This document shows, piece by piece, positions 1 through 5,239 of a stretch of 5,239 nt of DNA. Origin of the DNA: Actinomycetes bacterium. GTDB lineage: Bacteria; Actinomycetota; Actinomycetes; Actinomycetales; JAJYRW01. The stretch is from the NCBI GenBank assembly GCA_021793895.1, contig JAJYRW010000131.1, positions 1 to 5,239 of the forward strand, in the 5' to 3' direction. How positions within the stretch are numbered: position 1 is the first letter of the stretch; every line of letters starts with the position of its first letter. The translations under genes and the position numbers were made by a program. Below the pieces are notes generated by a model that saw nothing but the letters and a program-made list of their open reading frames with translations, was not told the origin of the DNA and ran no database searches.

Positions 1-1230
1 CTGAAATCATCGTCCACAAACGGCAACGCAAATGCCACGGCGGCGGCGCGGCAAGTATCGATTCGCGAACACAACTTGGGTCTGGTTTTGCGCACGATTC
101 TGCACGCCGAAGAGCCCATGAGCCGCGCCCAGGTCGCCGTACAAACTGGCCTAACCCGCGCTACCGTTTCAATGCTGGTTGACCAACTGCTCGCCGCGCG
201 AATTTTGCGTGAATTAGAACCGGTCACCGGCGTCAAAGCTGGCCGCCCCGGCACGCCGCTCAGCCCGGCGCGCAGCACCATCATCGGCCTGGGCCTAGAA
301 ATAAACGTGGACTATATCGGGGTGCGCGCCCTGGATCTAAGCGGCGAGGTTGCCGCCCAAAGCGTCAAAGCGATAGACGTGCGCCGGCACTCTGCAAAGG
401 AAACCCTCGCCAAACTCGCCGAACAGGTCGCCCAAGTTCGCAAAAAAGTCCGAGCTACCGGCGGCGTCATAATCGGCGCGACCCTCGGGCTGCCCGGACT
501 GGTCGATGCGCCGCGCGGCCCACTGCGCCTGGCACCCAACCTGGACTGGCACGACGTCGATGCGGTACAAATGCTGGACACCTTCTCCGCTTTTGACGGC
601 TTCACAACGCAGCTCGCGAACGAGGCAAATCTAGCGGCCGTGGCGGAAGCAGCCGCTCGCGAGGAATCAAACTTCATTTACGTCTCCGGTGAAATTGGCA
701 TTGGCGGCGCGCTCGTGCTCGATCGCGAAGTATTTGCCGGCCAGCACGGCTGGAGTTCGGAGCTGGGGCACATCACGGTTGATCCGGACGGCGAAATTTG
801 CCAGTGCGGCGCCCGCGGCTGTTTGCAACGCAGCGTGGGGCAAGAAGAACTTCTGGCCGCCGCCGGGCTGGAACCCACCGCCGGTGTGGAAGGCCTAATC
901 GCGGCGCTTGAGACCGGTCAAACCCGCGCCGAAAACGCCATCGCCATCGCTGGGCGCGCGCTTGGAATCACCCTGAGCGACGTCGTCAACCTTTTCGACG
1001 TCAACAACATCATTATTGGTGGCTTTCACGCCCCGCTGCTGCCGTGGCTTCAGCCGCACATCGAAGCGCAGATGGCCCAGCGCGTGCTCACCGCGGCGTG
1101 GTCCAAACCCAAAATCCTCGCCCCGAAAATTAAGGACGGCGCCGCTTTAGCGGGTGCGGCCCTCACCGCGCTGCGGGATGTACAGGAACACCCCGCCGCC
1201 TGGCTAGAAATGCTTACCGCCCGGCCTTAA
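1..1230 (+). CDS. ROK-family transcriptional regulator, 5' end outside window
   Basis: Predicted DNA-binding repressor or activator of the ROK (NagC/XylR-like) family, acting in the cytoplasm, probably in response to a sugar or sugar phosphate. The frame is open from base 1, giving 409 visible codons. The TTG at 76 cannot be the start, because the conserved residues before the helix-turn-helix (RQVSIREHNL, about 49-78) are coded upstream of or across it; the true start is probably only a few codons left of the window. The winged helix-turn-helix lies at 121-192 (SRAQVAVQTGL, then RATVS), followed by the GRPG wing at 241-252. The sugar-kinase-like domain follows, with the zinc motif ELGH at 760-771 and CQCGARGC at 799-822 (His 769; Cys 799, 805, 820). 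The DxGxT phosphate-binding loop of ROK kinases is absent (GLEINVDYIG instead), and the usual catalytic Asp is Glu in NEAN (622-624), so it should be a regulator and not a kinase. Its ligand and targets are unknown; its only visible neighbour, mshD, is convergent and not an obvious target. Confidence 0.93.
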   Translation: MKSSSTNGNANATAAARQVSIREHNLGLVLRTILHAEEPMSRAQVAVQTGLTRATVSMLVDQLLAARILRELEPVTGVKAGRPGTPLSPARSTIIGLGLEINVDYIGVRALDLSGEVAAQSVKAIDVRRHSAKETLAKLAEQVAQVRKKVRATGGVIIGATLGLPGLVDAPRGPLRLAPNLDWHDVDAVQMLDTFSAFDGFTTQLANEANLAAVAEAAAREESNFIYVSGEIGIGGALVLDREVFAGQHGWSSELGHITVDPDGEICQCGARGCLQRSVGQEELLAAAGLEPTAGVEGLIAALETGQTRAENAIAIAGRALGITLSDVVNLFDVNNIIIGGFHAPLLPWLQPHIEAQMAQRVLTAAWSKPKILAPKIKDGAALAGAALTALRDVQEHPAAWLEMLTARP

Positions 1231-1232
1231 GC
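1213..1232. repeat. 20-bp direct repeat, copy 1
   Basis: This copy codes the last residues (LTARP) and the TAA stop of the ROK regulator plus two further bases. It is identical over all 20 bases to 1242-1261; the copies are separated by 9 bp, giving a 29-bp period. Confidence 0.95.
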
Positions 1233-1241
1233 GCGGAAACC

Positions 1242-1261
1242 CTTACCGCCCGGCCTTAAGC
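1242..1261. repeat. 20-bp direct repeat, copy 2
   Basis: This is the perfect second copy of 1213-1232. Read on the minus strand, its right end supplies the last Ala codon and the TAA stop of mshD; the remainder lies in the 25-nt gap between the convergent genes. Neither copy forms a convincing hairpin with a T-tract, so no terminator is called here. Confidence 0.95.
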
Positions 1262-2146
1262 AAACGTGTACTGCACGTCGCGCAGGTCTTCGCTAAAGCC
1301 GGTTGCGGCGTAGGTGCGCAGCGCTGCCTCATTGGTGTCTTCCGTCCACAAGATCATGCGCCGCGCCCCGATGTTGCGCGCCAAACTGAGCGCCTCGCGG
1401 GTTAGGTACTGCCCCAGGCCGCGCCCCTGCGCATCTGGGTGGACCCCGATCACATACAACTCGGCTGATTCCTCCGAGCCGATCGGCGGCTTCACCCACA
1501 CAAAAGCATTAACTTGCCCATCCGTGCGCGCCAAGCGCAAATACTTGGCGTTGAACCACGGAGCGCCCTTGCGCTGATCCAATTCTTCTTGACTGAACCG
1601 CCCCTGCTCGGGATGCCACGAGAAAGCCGCGGCATTTACCCGCAAAAGGTCCGCGTCGTCGTCCCCTGGCACAAACGTGGTGAGCTCGACATCATCGCGC
1701 TCAACCGGGGCCAAATCATCGTCATCTGTGTCGTTTAAACTGCGGCCCAAACACAGGAGCGTGCGCTCGACCTTTCCACCCCGCGCATCGGCAAACCCGC
1801 GGGCCCCTTCAAGGTCCCCGTGCGCCCAAACCGCGAACGGCCGCTGGCCCAATTCCCCGCGCACCGCGGTTAAAAGTGCGCTGCCCACGCCGGTGCGCCG
1901 GCGCTGGGGATGGGTGGTCAATTCCACCGAGGCACCGACCATATCTATGAGCGCGGCACCTATCGTGTCGCCATCTTCGAGGTCTCGAATTACGACCTGG
2001 CGCTGGGTTTCGCGCGCCGCAGCCAAATCCAGTAGGGGCTGTTCTGAGAAGGGGGGAACTGAGTCTTCCGCTTCTGCCGCGGCTGCCAACTGGACAATTG
2101 CTCGTTGATCATCAGCCTGCGGCGCGGACAGAACCTCTATTTTCAC
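1256..2146 (-). CDS. mshD: mycothiol synthase (tandem GNAT acetyltransferase)
   Basis: Cytoplasmic enzyme for the last step of mycothiol synthesis: acetyl transfer from acetyl-CoA to the cysteine amine of Cys-GlcN-Ins. From GTG 2146 the protein has 296 residues, close to known MshD lengths (about 290-315). Two GNAT domains are visible. The N-terminal one has an acetyl-CoA loop at residues 82-89 (RRRTGVGS), the C-terminal, catalytic one at 240-246 (QGRGLGQ). An Asp-rich linker lies near 137-152. Family hallmarks are VNAAAF...HPEQG (170-182), AELYVIGV (228-235) and TEDTNEAAL...Y (268-279). Glu229 and Tyr279 align with the Glu234 and Tyr294 that I recall as the general base and acid of the M. 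tuberculosis enzyme. The frame extends to a GTG at 2200, but those 18 extra residues do not resemble MshD, and GTG 2146 has a far better ribosome binding site. The gene converges on the ROK regulator and diverges from the membrane gene at 2285. Confidence 0.95.
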   Translation of the reverse strand: MKIEVLSAPQADDQRAIVQLAAAAEAEDSVPPFSEQPLLDLAAARETQRQVVIRDLEDGDTIGAALIDMVGASVELTTHPQRRRTGVGSALLTAVRGELGQRPFAVWAHGDLEGARGFADARGGKVERTLLCLGRSLNDTDDDDLAPVERDDVELTTFVPGDDDADLLRVNAAAFSWHPEQGRFSQEELDQRKGAPWFNAKYLRLARTDGQVNAFVWVKPPIGSEESAELYVIGVHPDAQGRGLGQYLTREALSLARNIGARRMILWTEDTNEAALRTYAATGFSEDLRDVQYTFA

Positions 2147-2151
2147 GTCAA

Positions 2152-2158
2152 CACCTCT
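2152..2158 (-). promoter_or_regulatory. ribosome binding site of mshD
   Basis: On the minus strand AGAGGTG lies 5 nt before GTG 2146. It decides the start in favour of 2146. The upstream in-frame GTG at 2200 is preceded only by a weaker AGGGA about 4 nt away. Confidence 0.7.
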
Positions 2159-2248
2159 TTGTAGGGCATCATCCCACCGTACAAGGCAATCACCTGACAC
2201 ACTTCCCTATGGCACCGGCTTGGCGGGTACGATCGGGCGGGAAGTGCC

Positions 2249-2269
2249 AAAAATACTAGCTATCAAAAT
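2249..2269. promoter_or_regulatory. AT-rich island, probable divergent promoter core
   Basis: Seventeen of 21 bases are A or T, in sharp contrast to the GC-rich surroundings. It sits between the divergent mshD and membrane-protein genes. It holds -10-like hexamers in both directions (AATACT at 2252-2257 on plus; TAGTAT on minus), each matching four of six consensus positions. No well-spaced -35 element could be identified for either, so the exact promoters are unresolved. Confidence 0.35.
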
Positions 2270-2284
2270 GAGGGCGAGAAACCG

Positions 2285-3019
2285 GTGAACGAGGCCTGGC
2301 GCGCAATTATGGTCGCGGTAGTCGCCACCATTTTGGCGCTCGCCTCCTATTTTTCCCTCACCGCGCTTGTCGGCGTCGTATTCGTCCTGGTCATGGCGGT
2401 GGCAGTTGGTTGGCCCTGGCTCATCGCCCTGCCCACCCCGCGCACCTCTTCCGTAGTCCTTGCCCTATGCGGATTCGGCTCCGTAACTGCGGTGATGATT
2501 ATGGACGTCGAGCCGCTCCTTAAGTGGTTACCGGCCGCCCTGGGTGGGGCGGTAATTATTGCATTCGTCCACCAGCTGCTGCGGCGCGATGGTCGCCCGC
2601 GCCTGGTGGAAGCGGTGGCCGGGATGGTGGCCGGCATGCTGGTACTGGCCTCGGCTGCGGGCTGGGTAGCCGCGGCGCGGACGGCCGGGGCGGAAAGCCT
2701 CGTGGTGGCCTCGGCGGTGGGATTGGCCGGCGCTTCGGCCGCGGCGGCCGCGCCCCTGCGGGGCTGGTTCGGGGCGATGCTGACCCTCATTGCCGGTAGT
2801 TTGGCCGGTGGAGCTGTGGGCATGGCGATGCCCATTATTTCCGCACAAGTTGGTTTGCTCATTGGTTTGATGGCCGGAATTTTAGTGGCGAGCCTGCGCT
2901 CGCTTTTCGCCCACTTACCCACCGCGGGTCAGCGCCCGGCGGTGCTGGCGTCCGTCACCTTGCCCGTGGCGGCCTCGGGAATCGCGATCTACATCATCGG
3001 CCGGGTGCTGATTGGTTAA
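2285..3019 (+). CDS. polytopic membrane protein of unknown function
   Basis: I do not recognise a family for this 244-residue protein. It is almost entirely hydrophobic, rich in Ala, Gly and Val, with about nine predicted transmembrane helices: roughly residues 7-22, 28-49, 55-73, 82-98, 109-131, 138-156, 162-182, 186-204 and 219-240. Positive charges cluster in the loops after helices 2, 4, 6 and 8 (Arg53; Arg100, 101, 104 and 106; Arg159; Arg205 and Arg217), predicting a cytoplasmic N terminus and an outside C terminus. No transport signature, ATPase motif or conserved catalytic residue stands out. The GTG start is preceded by GAGGG at 2270-2274, 10 nt upstream; an ATG at 2309 is an alternative. 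It is first in the plus-strand operon and has mshD diverging from it. Its single TAA stop is followed in the same frame by an open stretch that runs into the small membrane ORF at 3068. Confidence 0.85.
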   Translation: MNEAWRAIMVAVVATILALASYFSLTALVGVVFVLVMAVAVGWPWLIALPTPRTSSVVLALCGFGSVTAVMIMDVEPLLKWLPAALGGAVIIAFVHQLLRRDGRPRLVEAVAGMVAGMLVLASAAGWVAAARTAGAESLVVASAVGLAGASAAAAAPLRGWFGAMLTLIAGSLAGGAVGMAMPIISAQVGLLIGLMAGILVASLRSLFAHLPTAGQRPAVLASVTLPVAASGIAIYIIGRVLIG

Positions 3020-3067
3020 AGACCCGTCAGCGGGCCAAAACCACCCGAGAACCGATACCATCGGCAC

Positions 3068-3157
3068 ATGTTTGAAATCGGGGTAGTCATCGCGTTAATC
3101 GCGGTATGCCTCGGGATTTCTTGGGGCGCATTCACACTTGCCCGGCGCCTGTGGTGA
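3068..3157 (+). CDS. 29-residue single-helix membrane peptide
   Basis: ATG to TGA codes a 29-residue peptide with one hydrophobic helix (about residues 4-22, from IGVVIALIAV to GAF) and a basic-aromatic tail (ARRLW). The positive-inside rule predicts a short outside N terminus and a cytoplasmic C terminus. It fills most of the 148-nt gap between the nine-helix membrane gene and the nitrobindin-like gene. Its TGA overlaps the AAGGAG that serves the next gene, so translating it would couple with that gene. Against it, no good ribosome binding site is visible before the ATG. It shares the frame of the upstream membrane gene with only that gene's TAA between them, so it could also be a readthrough tail or a fragment of a formerly longer gene. 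Function unknown. Confidence 0.55.
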   Translation: MFEIGVVIALIAVCLGISWGAFTLARRLW

Positions 3158-3162
3158 AGGAG
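3157..3162 (+). promoter_or_regulatory. ribosome binding site of nitrobindin-like gene
   Basis: AAGGAG lies 5 nt before GTG 3168 and overlaps the last base of the TGA of the small upstream ORF. It fixes the start at 3168 over an in-frame TTG at 3138, which has no such site and would lie inside the small ORF. Confidence 0.85.
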
Positions 3163-3167
3163 TAATC

Positions 3168-3704
3168 GTGTTCAACATTGACCCGAATATTTCACCCGAG
3201 GCTGCTCCGCTGGCCTGGCTGGTTGGCACCTGGGTGGGGGAGGGCGAACTGGGCTATCCGGGCATCGAACCGGCCCGCTTTACCCAGCGCCTCGAAATTA
3301 GCCACGACGGCGGGCCGTACCTGACCCACAGCAGCGAAATTCGACTGCTGGACGAAGACGGCGTGGGTCAGGTGTGGTCCTCCGAGCGCGGGTATTGGCG
3401 GGTGCCACCCCAAGAGGCGCTGGAGGACCTACCCAAGCCGGGTGAGAGCCGCCAAATTGAAATTGAACTGCTACTTGCCGAACCCACCGGCCATGTTTCG
3501 GTTTATTTGGGCATCGCCAATGGGCCGCGCATCGACTTGGCTACCGACCTGATCGCGCGCACCGCTTCAGGCGCCGAAATAGAAGCGGCGACCCGGCTTT
3601 ACGGCCTCGTGCAGGGCAAGTTGATGTGGGCGCATGATTTGGCGGCCTTTGGCCACGAGTTGCAGTCGTACTCCTCGGCGCAGCTGAACCGGCTTGAGGA
3701 ATAA
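3168..3704 (+). CDS. ferric-nitrobindin-like protein (FABP-like beta-barrel)
   Basis: Small cytoplasmic protein of 178 residues in the nitrobindin/UPF0678 family, a ten-stranded beta-barrel resembling fatty-acid-binding proteins. The hallmark GTWVGEGELGYP is at residues 20-31 and the ERGYWR strand at 73-78; the C-terminal strand ends in SSAQLNR (169-175). True nitrobindins bind haem through a His in a C-terminal PHLxAxLxR-like motif and act on nitric oxide or peroxynitrite. Here the aligned residue appears to be Tyr168 (LQSYSSAQLNR), so canonical haem ligation is doubtful. This matches the subfamily named ferric nitrobindin-like, which includes M. tuberculosis Rv0813c (from memory). The physiological ligand is unknown; haem, a fatty acid or another hydrophobic molecule is possible. 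The GTG start is set by AAGGAG 5 nt upstream. It lies 10 nt after the small membrane ORF and 22 nt before the ygfZ-like ATG, and near a YgfZ gene as in mycobacteria. Confidence 0.9.
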   Translation: MFNIDPNISPEAAPLAWLVGTWVGEGELGYPGIEPARFTQRLEISHDGGPYLTHSSEIRLLDEDGVGQVWSSERGYWRVPPQEALEDLPKPGESRQIEIELLLAEPTGHVSVYLGIANGPRIDLATDLIARTASGAEIEAATRLYGLVQGKLMWAHDLAAFGHELQSYSSAQLNRLEE

Positions 3705-3726
3705 TTGCAGTGACCCCAGAAAGGGG

Positions 3727-4827
3727 ATGAGTCAATTGTCTTCTCCATTACTATTTCGTCCCGGAGCGGTTGCCGCGAAGGGAGCGGATGCGGGAGTGCC
3801 CGCGCACTACGGTGAACCGCTGCGCGAACAGCGGCTATTAATCGCGTCGAAGGCCGTGGTCGATCAGTCCCATTTGGGCGTGGTCACGGTTGCCGGCCCC
3901 GACCGGTTGTCCTGGCTGCACAGTCTTACGAGCCAGCACCTAACTGACTTAGAGCCCGGTATCTGCGTGGAGACGCTGGTGTTGGACCCGCAGGGCCGCA
4001 TCGAACACGCCGCATCGGTTGTCGACGATGGCGAAACGACCTGGCTGATCACCGAATCCGGGCATGGCGCCGACCTGGCGAAGTGGCTGGATTCCATGCG
4101 TTTCATGCTGCGCGTGGAGGTCACCGACGTCACCGAGCAGTGGGCCGCCGTAGGTTACTGCGATCCGGACGGCACCCTCACCCCAAAAATTGCGCCGGCG
4201 ATTATTTGGGATGACCCCTGGCCGCGCACTTTGCGCGGCGGGACCCGCTACGGCCCTCCCGATGAGGAACACCCCGGTGCTCGGCGCTGGTGGCGCCTGG
4301 GGCTGGTACCCCGCGCAGAACTAGAAGAGCGCGTAGCAGGAATCGATCTGGCCGGCGCCTGGGCGGCAGAGGCTTTGCGGGTTGAAGCGGGCCGCCCCCG
4401 CCAGGGTACCGATGTGGACGAGCGCACGCTGCCCCACGAATTGGACTGGCTGCGCACCGCGGTGCACCTGGAAAAGGGCTGCTACCGCGGGCAAGAGTCC
4501 ATCGCGCGCGTGCACAACATGGGCCGGCCCCCGCGCCGCATCGTCCAACTGCTTGTTGATGGCTCCACCCACGAACTACCGCAGCCGGGCATGGCGGTTT
4601 TGAACGGGGAACGCGAGGTTGGAAAAGTTACTTCGGCCGCGCAACATCACGAACTTGGTCCAGTCGCGCTGGCAGTAATTCGGCGCTCCACCCCCGCCGA
4701 TGCGCAGCTGTGGGTGGAAAACATGGCCGCGGCCCAAGAAATCCTAGTTTCACCCGAGGGAATTTCGGCCCACCGGCCCCCGCCGCGGCCCAAGATTCCG
4801 CGCGGGGTGGCCCCGCCTAAGAAGTGA
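3727..4827 (+). CDS. ygfZ: YgfZ/GcvT-like folate-binding protein
   Basis: Cytoplasmic protein related to the aminomethyltransferase GcvT. YgfZ proteins bind tetrahydrofolate and help assemble or repair certain Fe-S enzymes, including tRNA-modifying MiaB in E. coli. From ATG 3727 it has 366 residues. The diagnostic motif KGCYRGQE is at residues 250-257, with Cys252 the conserved cysteine. The N-terminal part carries VVDQSHLGVVTVAGPDRLSWL, here shortened for citation as DQSHLG (residues about 43-48) and DRLSWLHSLTSQHL (about 57-70), typical of the actinobacterial members such as Rv0811c. The tail after about residue 347 is Pro-rich and basic (RPPPRPKIPRG). The start is uncertain: AAAGGGG abuts ATG 3727 with almost no spacing, whereas TTG 3736, three codons later, lies 9 nt from it. 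Either change is minor. Its stop overlaps the GTG of the next gene (GTGA), indicating translational coupling. Confidence 0.93.
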   Translation: MSQLSSPLLFRPGAVAAKGADAGVPAHYGEPLREQRLLIASKAVVDQSHLGVVTVAGPDRLSWLHSLTSQHLTDLEPGICVETLVLDPQGRIEHAASVVDDGETTWLITESGHGADLAKWLDSMRFMLRVEVTDVTEQWAAVGYCDPDGTLTPKIAPAIIWDDPWPRTLRGGTRYGPPDEEHPGARRWWRLGLVPRAELEERVAGIDLAGAWAAEALRVEAGRPRQGTDVDERTLPHELDWLRTAVHLEKGCYRGQESIARVHNMGRPPRRIVQLLVDGSTHELPQPGMAVLNGEREVGKVTSAAQHHELGPVALAVIRRSTPADAQLWVENMAAAQEILVSPEGISAHRPPPRPKIPRGVAPPKK

Positions 4828-5239
4828 CGAAACCGCCGCAACCGCCCGCCACTTCGCCGATCGGCCGGTTATCGCGCCGAATTCCGCAAGTGCGGTTGCG
4901 GGCCCGGATTCGCCATGGCCGGCGCCGGATGGAGCAGGCCTTCATCCCGATCATCCAGGCGGCTATCGGCGCCGGCGTCGCCTACTCCATCGCCCGCTAC
5001 GGCCTGGGCCATAAGTTGCCATTTTTCGCACCCATCGCCGTGTGGGTATGCCTGGGATTCACCTCCGACCGGCGCTTGCGAAAGGTGGCAGAACTTGCCT
5101 TCGGGGTCGCGCTTGGTGTGGGTCTGGGTGACCTGATTGTCACCGTCATTGGCTCGGGGCCGTGGCAAATTTCCCTGGTGCTGGCCATTGCAGCGCTCAC
5201 CGCCCGGTTTTTAGACCGGGGGCTGACGGTCACCATGCA
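4824..5239 (+). CDS. FUSC-family membrane protein, N-terminal part only
   Basis: The frame is open from GTG 4824 to the window edge, giving 138 visible residues; the rest lies outside. The sequence matches the N-terminal membrane region of FUSC/aromatic-acid-exporter-like (ArAE) proteins: LPFFAPIAVWVCLGFTSDRR at about residues 64-83, then AELAFGVALGVGLGDL and a GSGPWQI turn. Four hydrophobic helices are predicted near residues 39-58, 64-79, 88-109 and 114-130. Such proteins sit in the inner membrane and are thought to export aromatic acids or similar compounds; the substrate here cannot be told. A Pro-rich then Arg-rich cytoplasmic tail precedes helix 1, with ten Arg in the first 35 residues. 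The GTG overlaps the ygfZ stop by 4 nt (GTGA) and no good ribosome binding site precedes it, so reinitiation by ribosomes finishing ygfZ is likely. ATG 4929 (residue 36) is an alternative start but also lacks a clear ribosome binding site. Confidence 0.82.
   Translation, partial: MTKPPQPPATSPIGRLSRRIPQVRLRARIRHGRRRMEQAFIPIIQAAIGAGVAYSIARYGLGHKLPFFAPIAVWVCLGFTSDRRLRKVAELAFGVALGVGLGDLIVTVIGSGPWQISLVLAIAALTARFLDRGLTVTM

Noticed and set aside
1231..1255. Bidirectional terminator between the convergent genes
   Set aside because: The best pairing is CCGC with GCGG (4 bp) and there is no T-run on either strand.
1677..2108. 143-codon plus-strand open frame opposite mshD
   Set aside because: It is antisense to the well-supported mshD, its translation is low-complexity Ser/Arg/Ala/Pro, and it has no recognisable domain. 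It is a codon-bias shadow expected in GC-rich coding DNA.
2211..2248. Inverted repeat GGCAC...GTGCC in the divergent intergenic region
   Set aside because: The arms are only 5 bp with a 28-nt separation and no internal symmetry, which is expected by chance; not supported as an operator.
2347..2922. 191-codon minus-strand open frame opposite the membrane gene
   Set aside because: The Ala/Pro/Thr/Arg-rich translation has no domain features, and the opposite strand codes convincing transmembrane helices with charged loops obeying the positive-inside rule.
3022..3040. Possible terminator hairpin after the membrane gene (CCCG-TCAG-CGGG)
   Set aside because: Only a 4-bp stem, and no T-tract follows; too weak to call.
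3138..3167. Extended nitrobindin-like start at TTG 3138
   Set aside because: The extra residues do not fit the family, no ribosome binding site precedes them, and a strong AAGGAG serves GTG 3168.
4869..5236. Overlapping minus-strand and plus-strand frames at the right end
   Set aside because: They conflict with the FUSC frame (4824 onward), which has hydrophobic helices and family-specific residues; their translations are compositionally random.

Overview
The window looks like ordinary chromosome of a GC-rich, mycothiol-producing actinobacterium. Evidence: codons are strongly biased to G/C in third position, GTG and TTG starts are frequent, and a clear mycothiol synthase (mshD) is present, an enzyme confined to Actinobacteria. 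The exact genus cannot be read from the sequence. The linkage of mshD, a ferric-nitrobindin-like protein and a YgfZ-type protein recalls the Mycobacterium tuberculosis Rv0811c-Rv0819 neighbourhood (from memory).

Layout, left to right. Positions 1-1230 (+) hold a ROK-family transcriptional regulator whose 5' end runs off the window. It ends convergently, 25 nt away, against mshD on the minus strand (best start at 2146, stop at 1256). A perfect 20-bp direct repeat spans both stop codons. Between mshD and the next gene is a divergent intergenic region with one AT-rich island, the likely promoter core.

From 2285 to the right edge everything is on the plus strand and tightly packed: a nine-helix membrane protein of unknown function (2285-3019), a 29-residue single-helix membrane peptide (3068-3157), a nitrobindin/FABP-like beta-barrel protein (best start 3168), a YgfZ/GcvT-like folate-binding protein (best start 3727 or 3736) and the beginning of a FUSC-family membrane protein (4824 onward). 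Gaps are 48, 10 and 22 nt, followed by a 4-nt GTGA overlap, so this is probably one operon with translational coupling at two junctions. YgfZ (Fe-S cluster maintenance) and mshD (low-molecular-weight thiol synthesis) suggest a loose redox-homeostasis neighbourhood, but a shared pathway is inference.

No RNA gene, insertion sequence, CRISPR array or phage feature was seen. The most interesting points are the small membrane ORF, which lies in the same frame as the upstream membrane gene and is separated from it by a single UAA; the replacement of the expected haem-ligand His by Tyr in the nitrobindin-like protein; and the duplicated sequence over the convergent stops. I did not find convincing evidence of a wholly new system.
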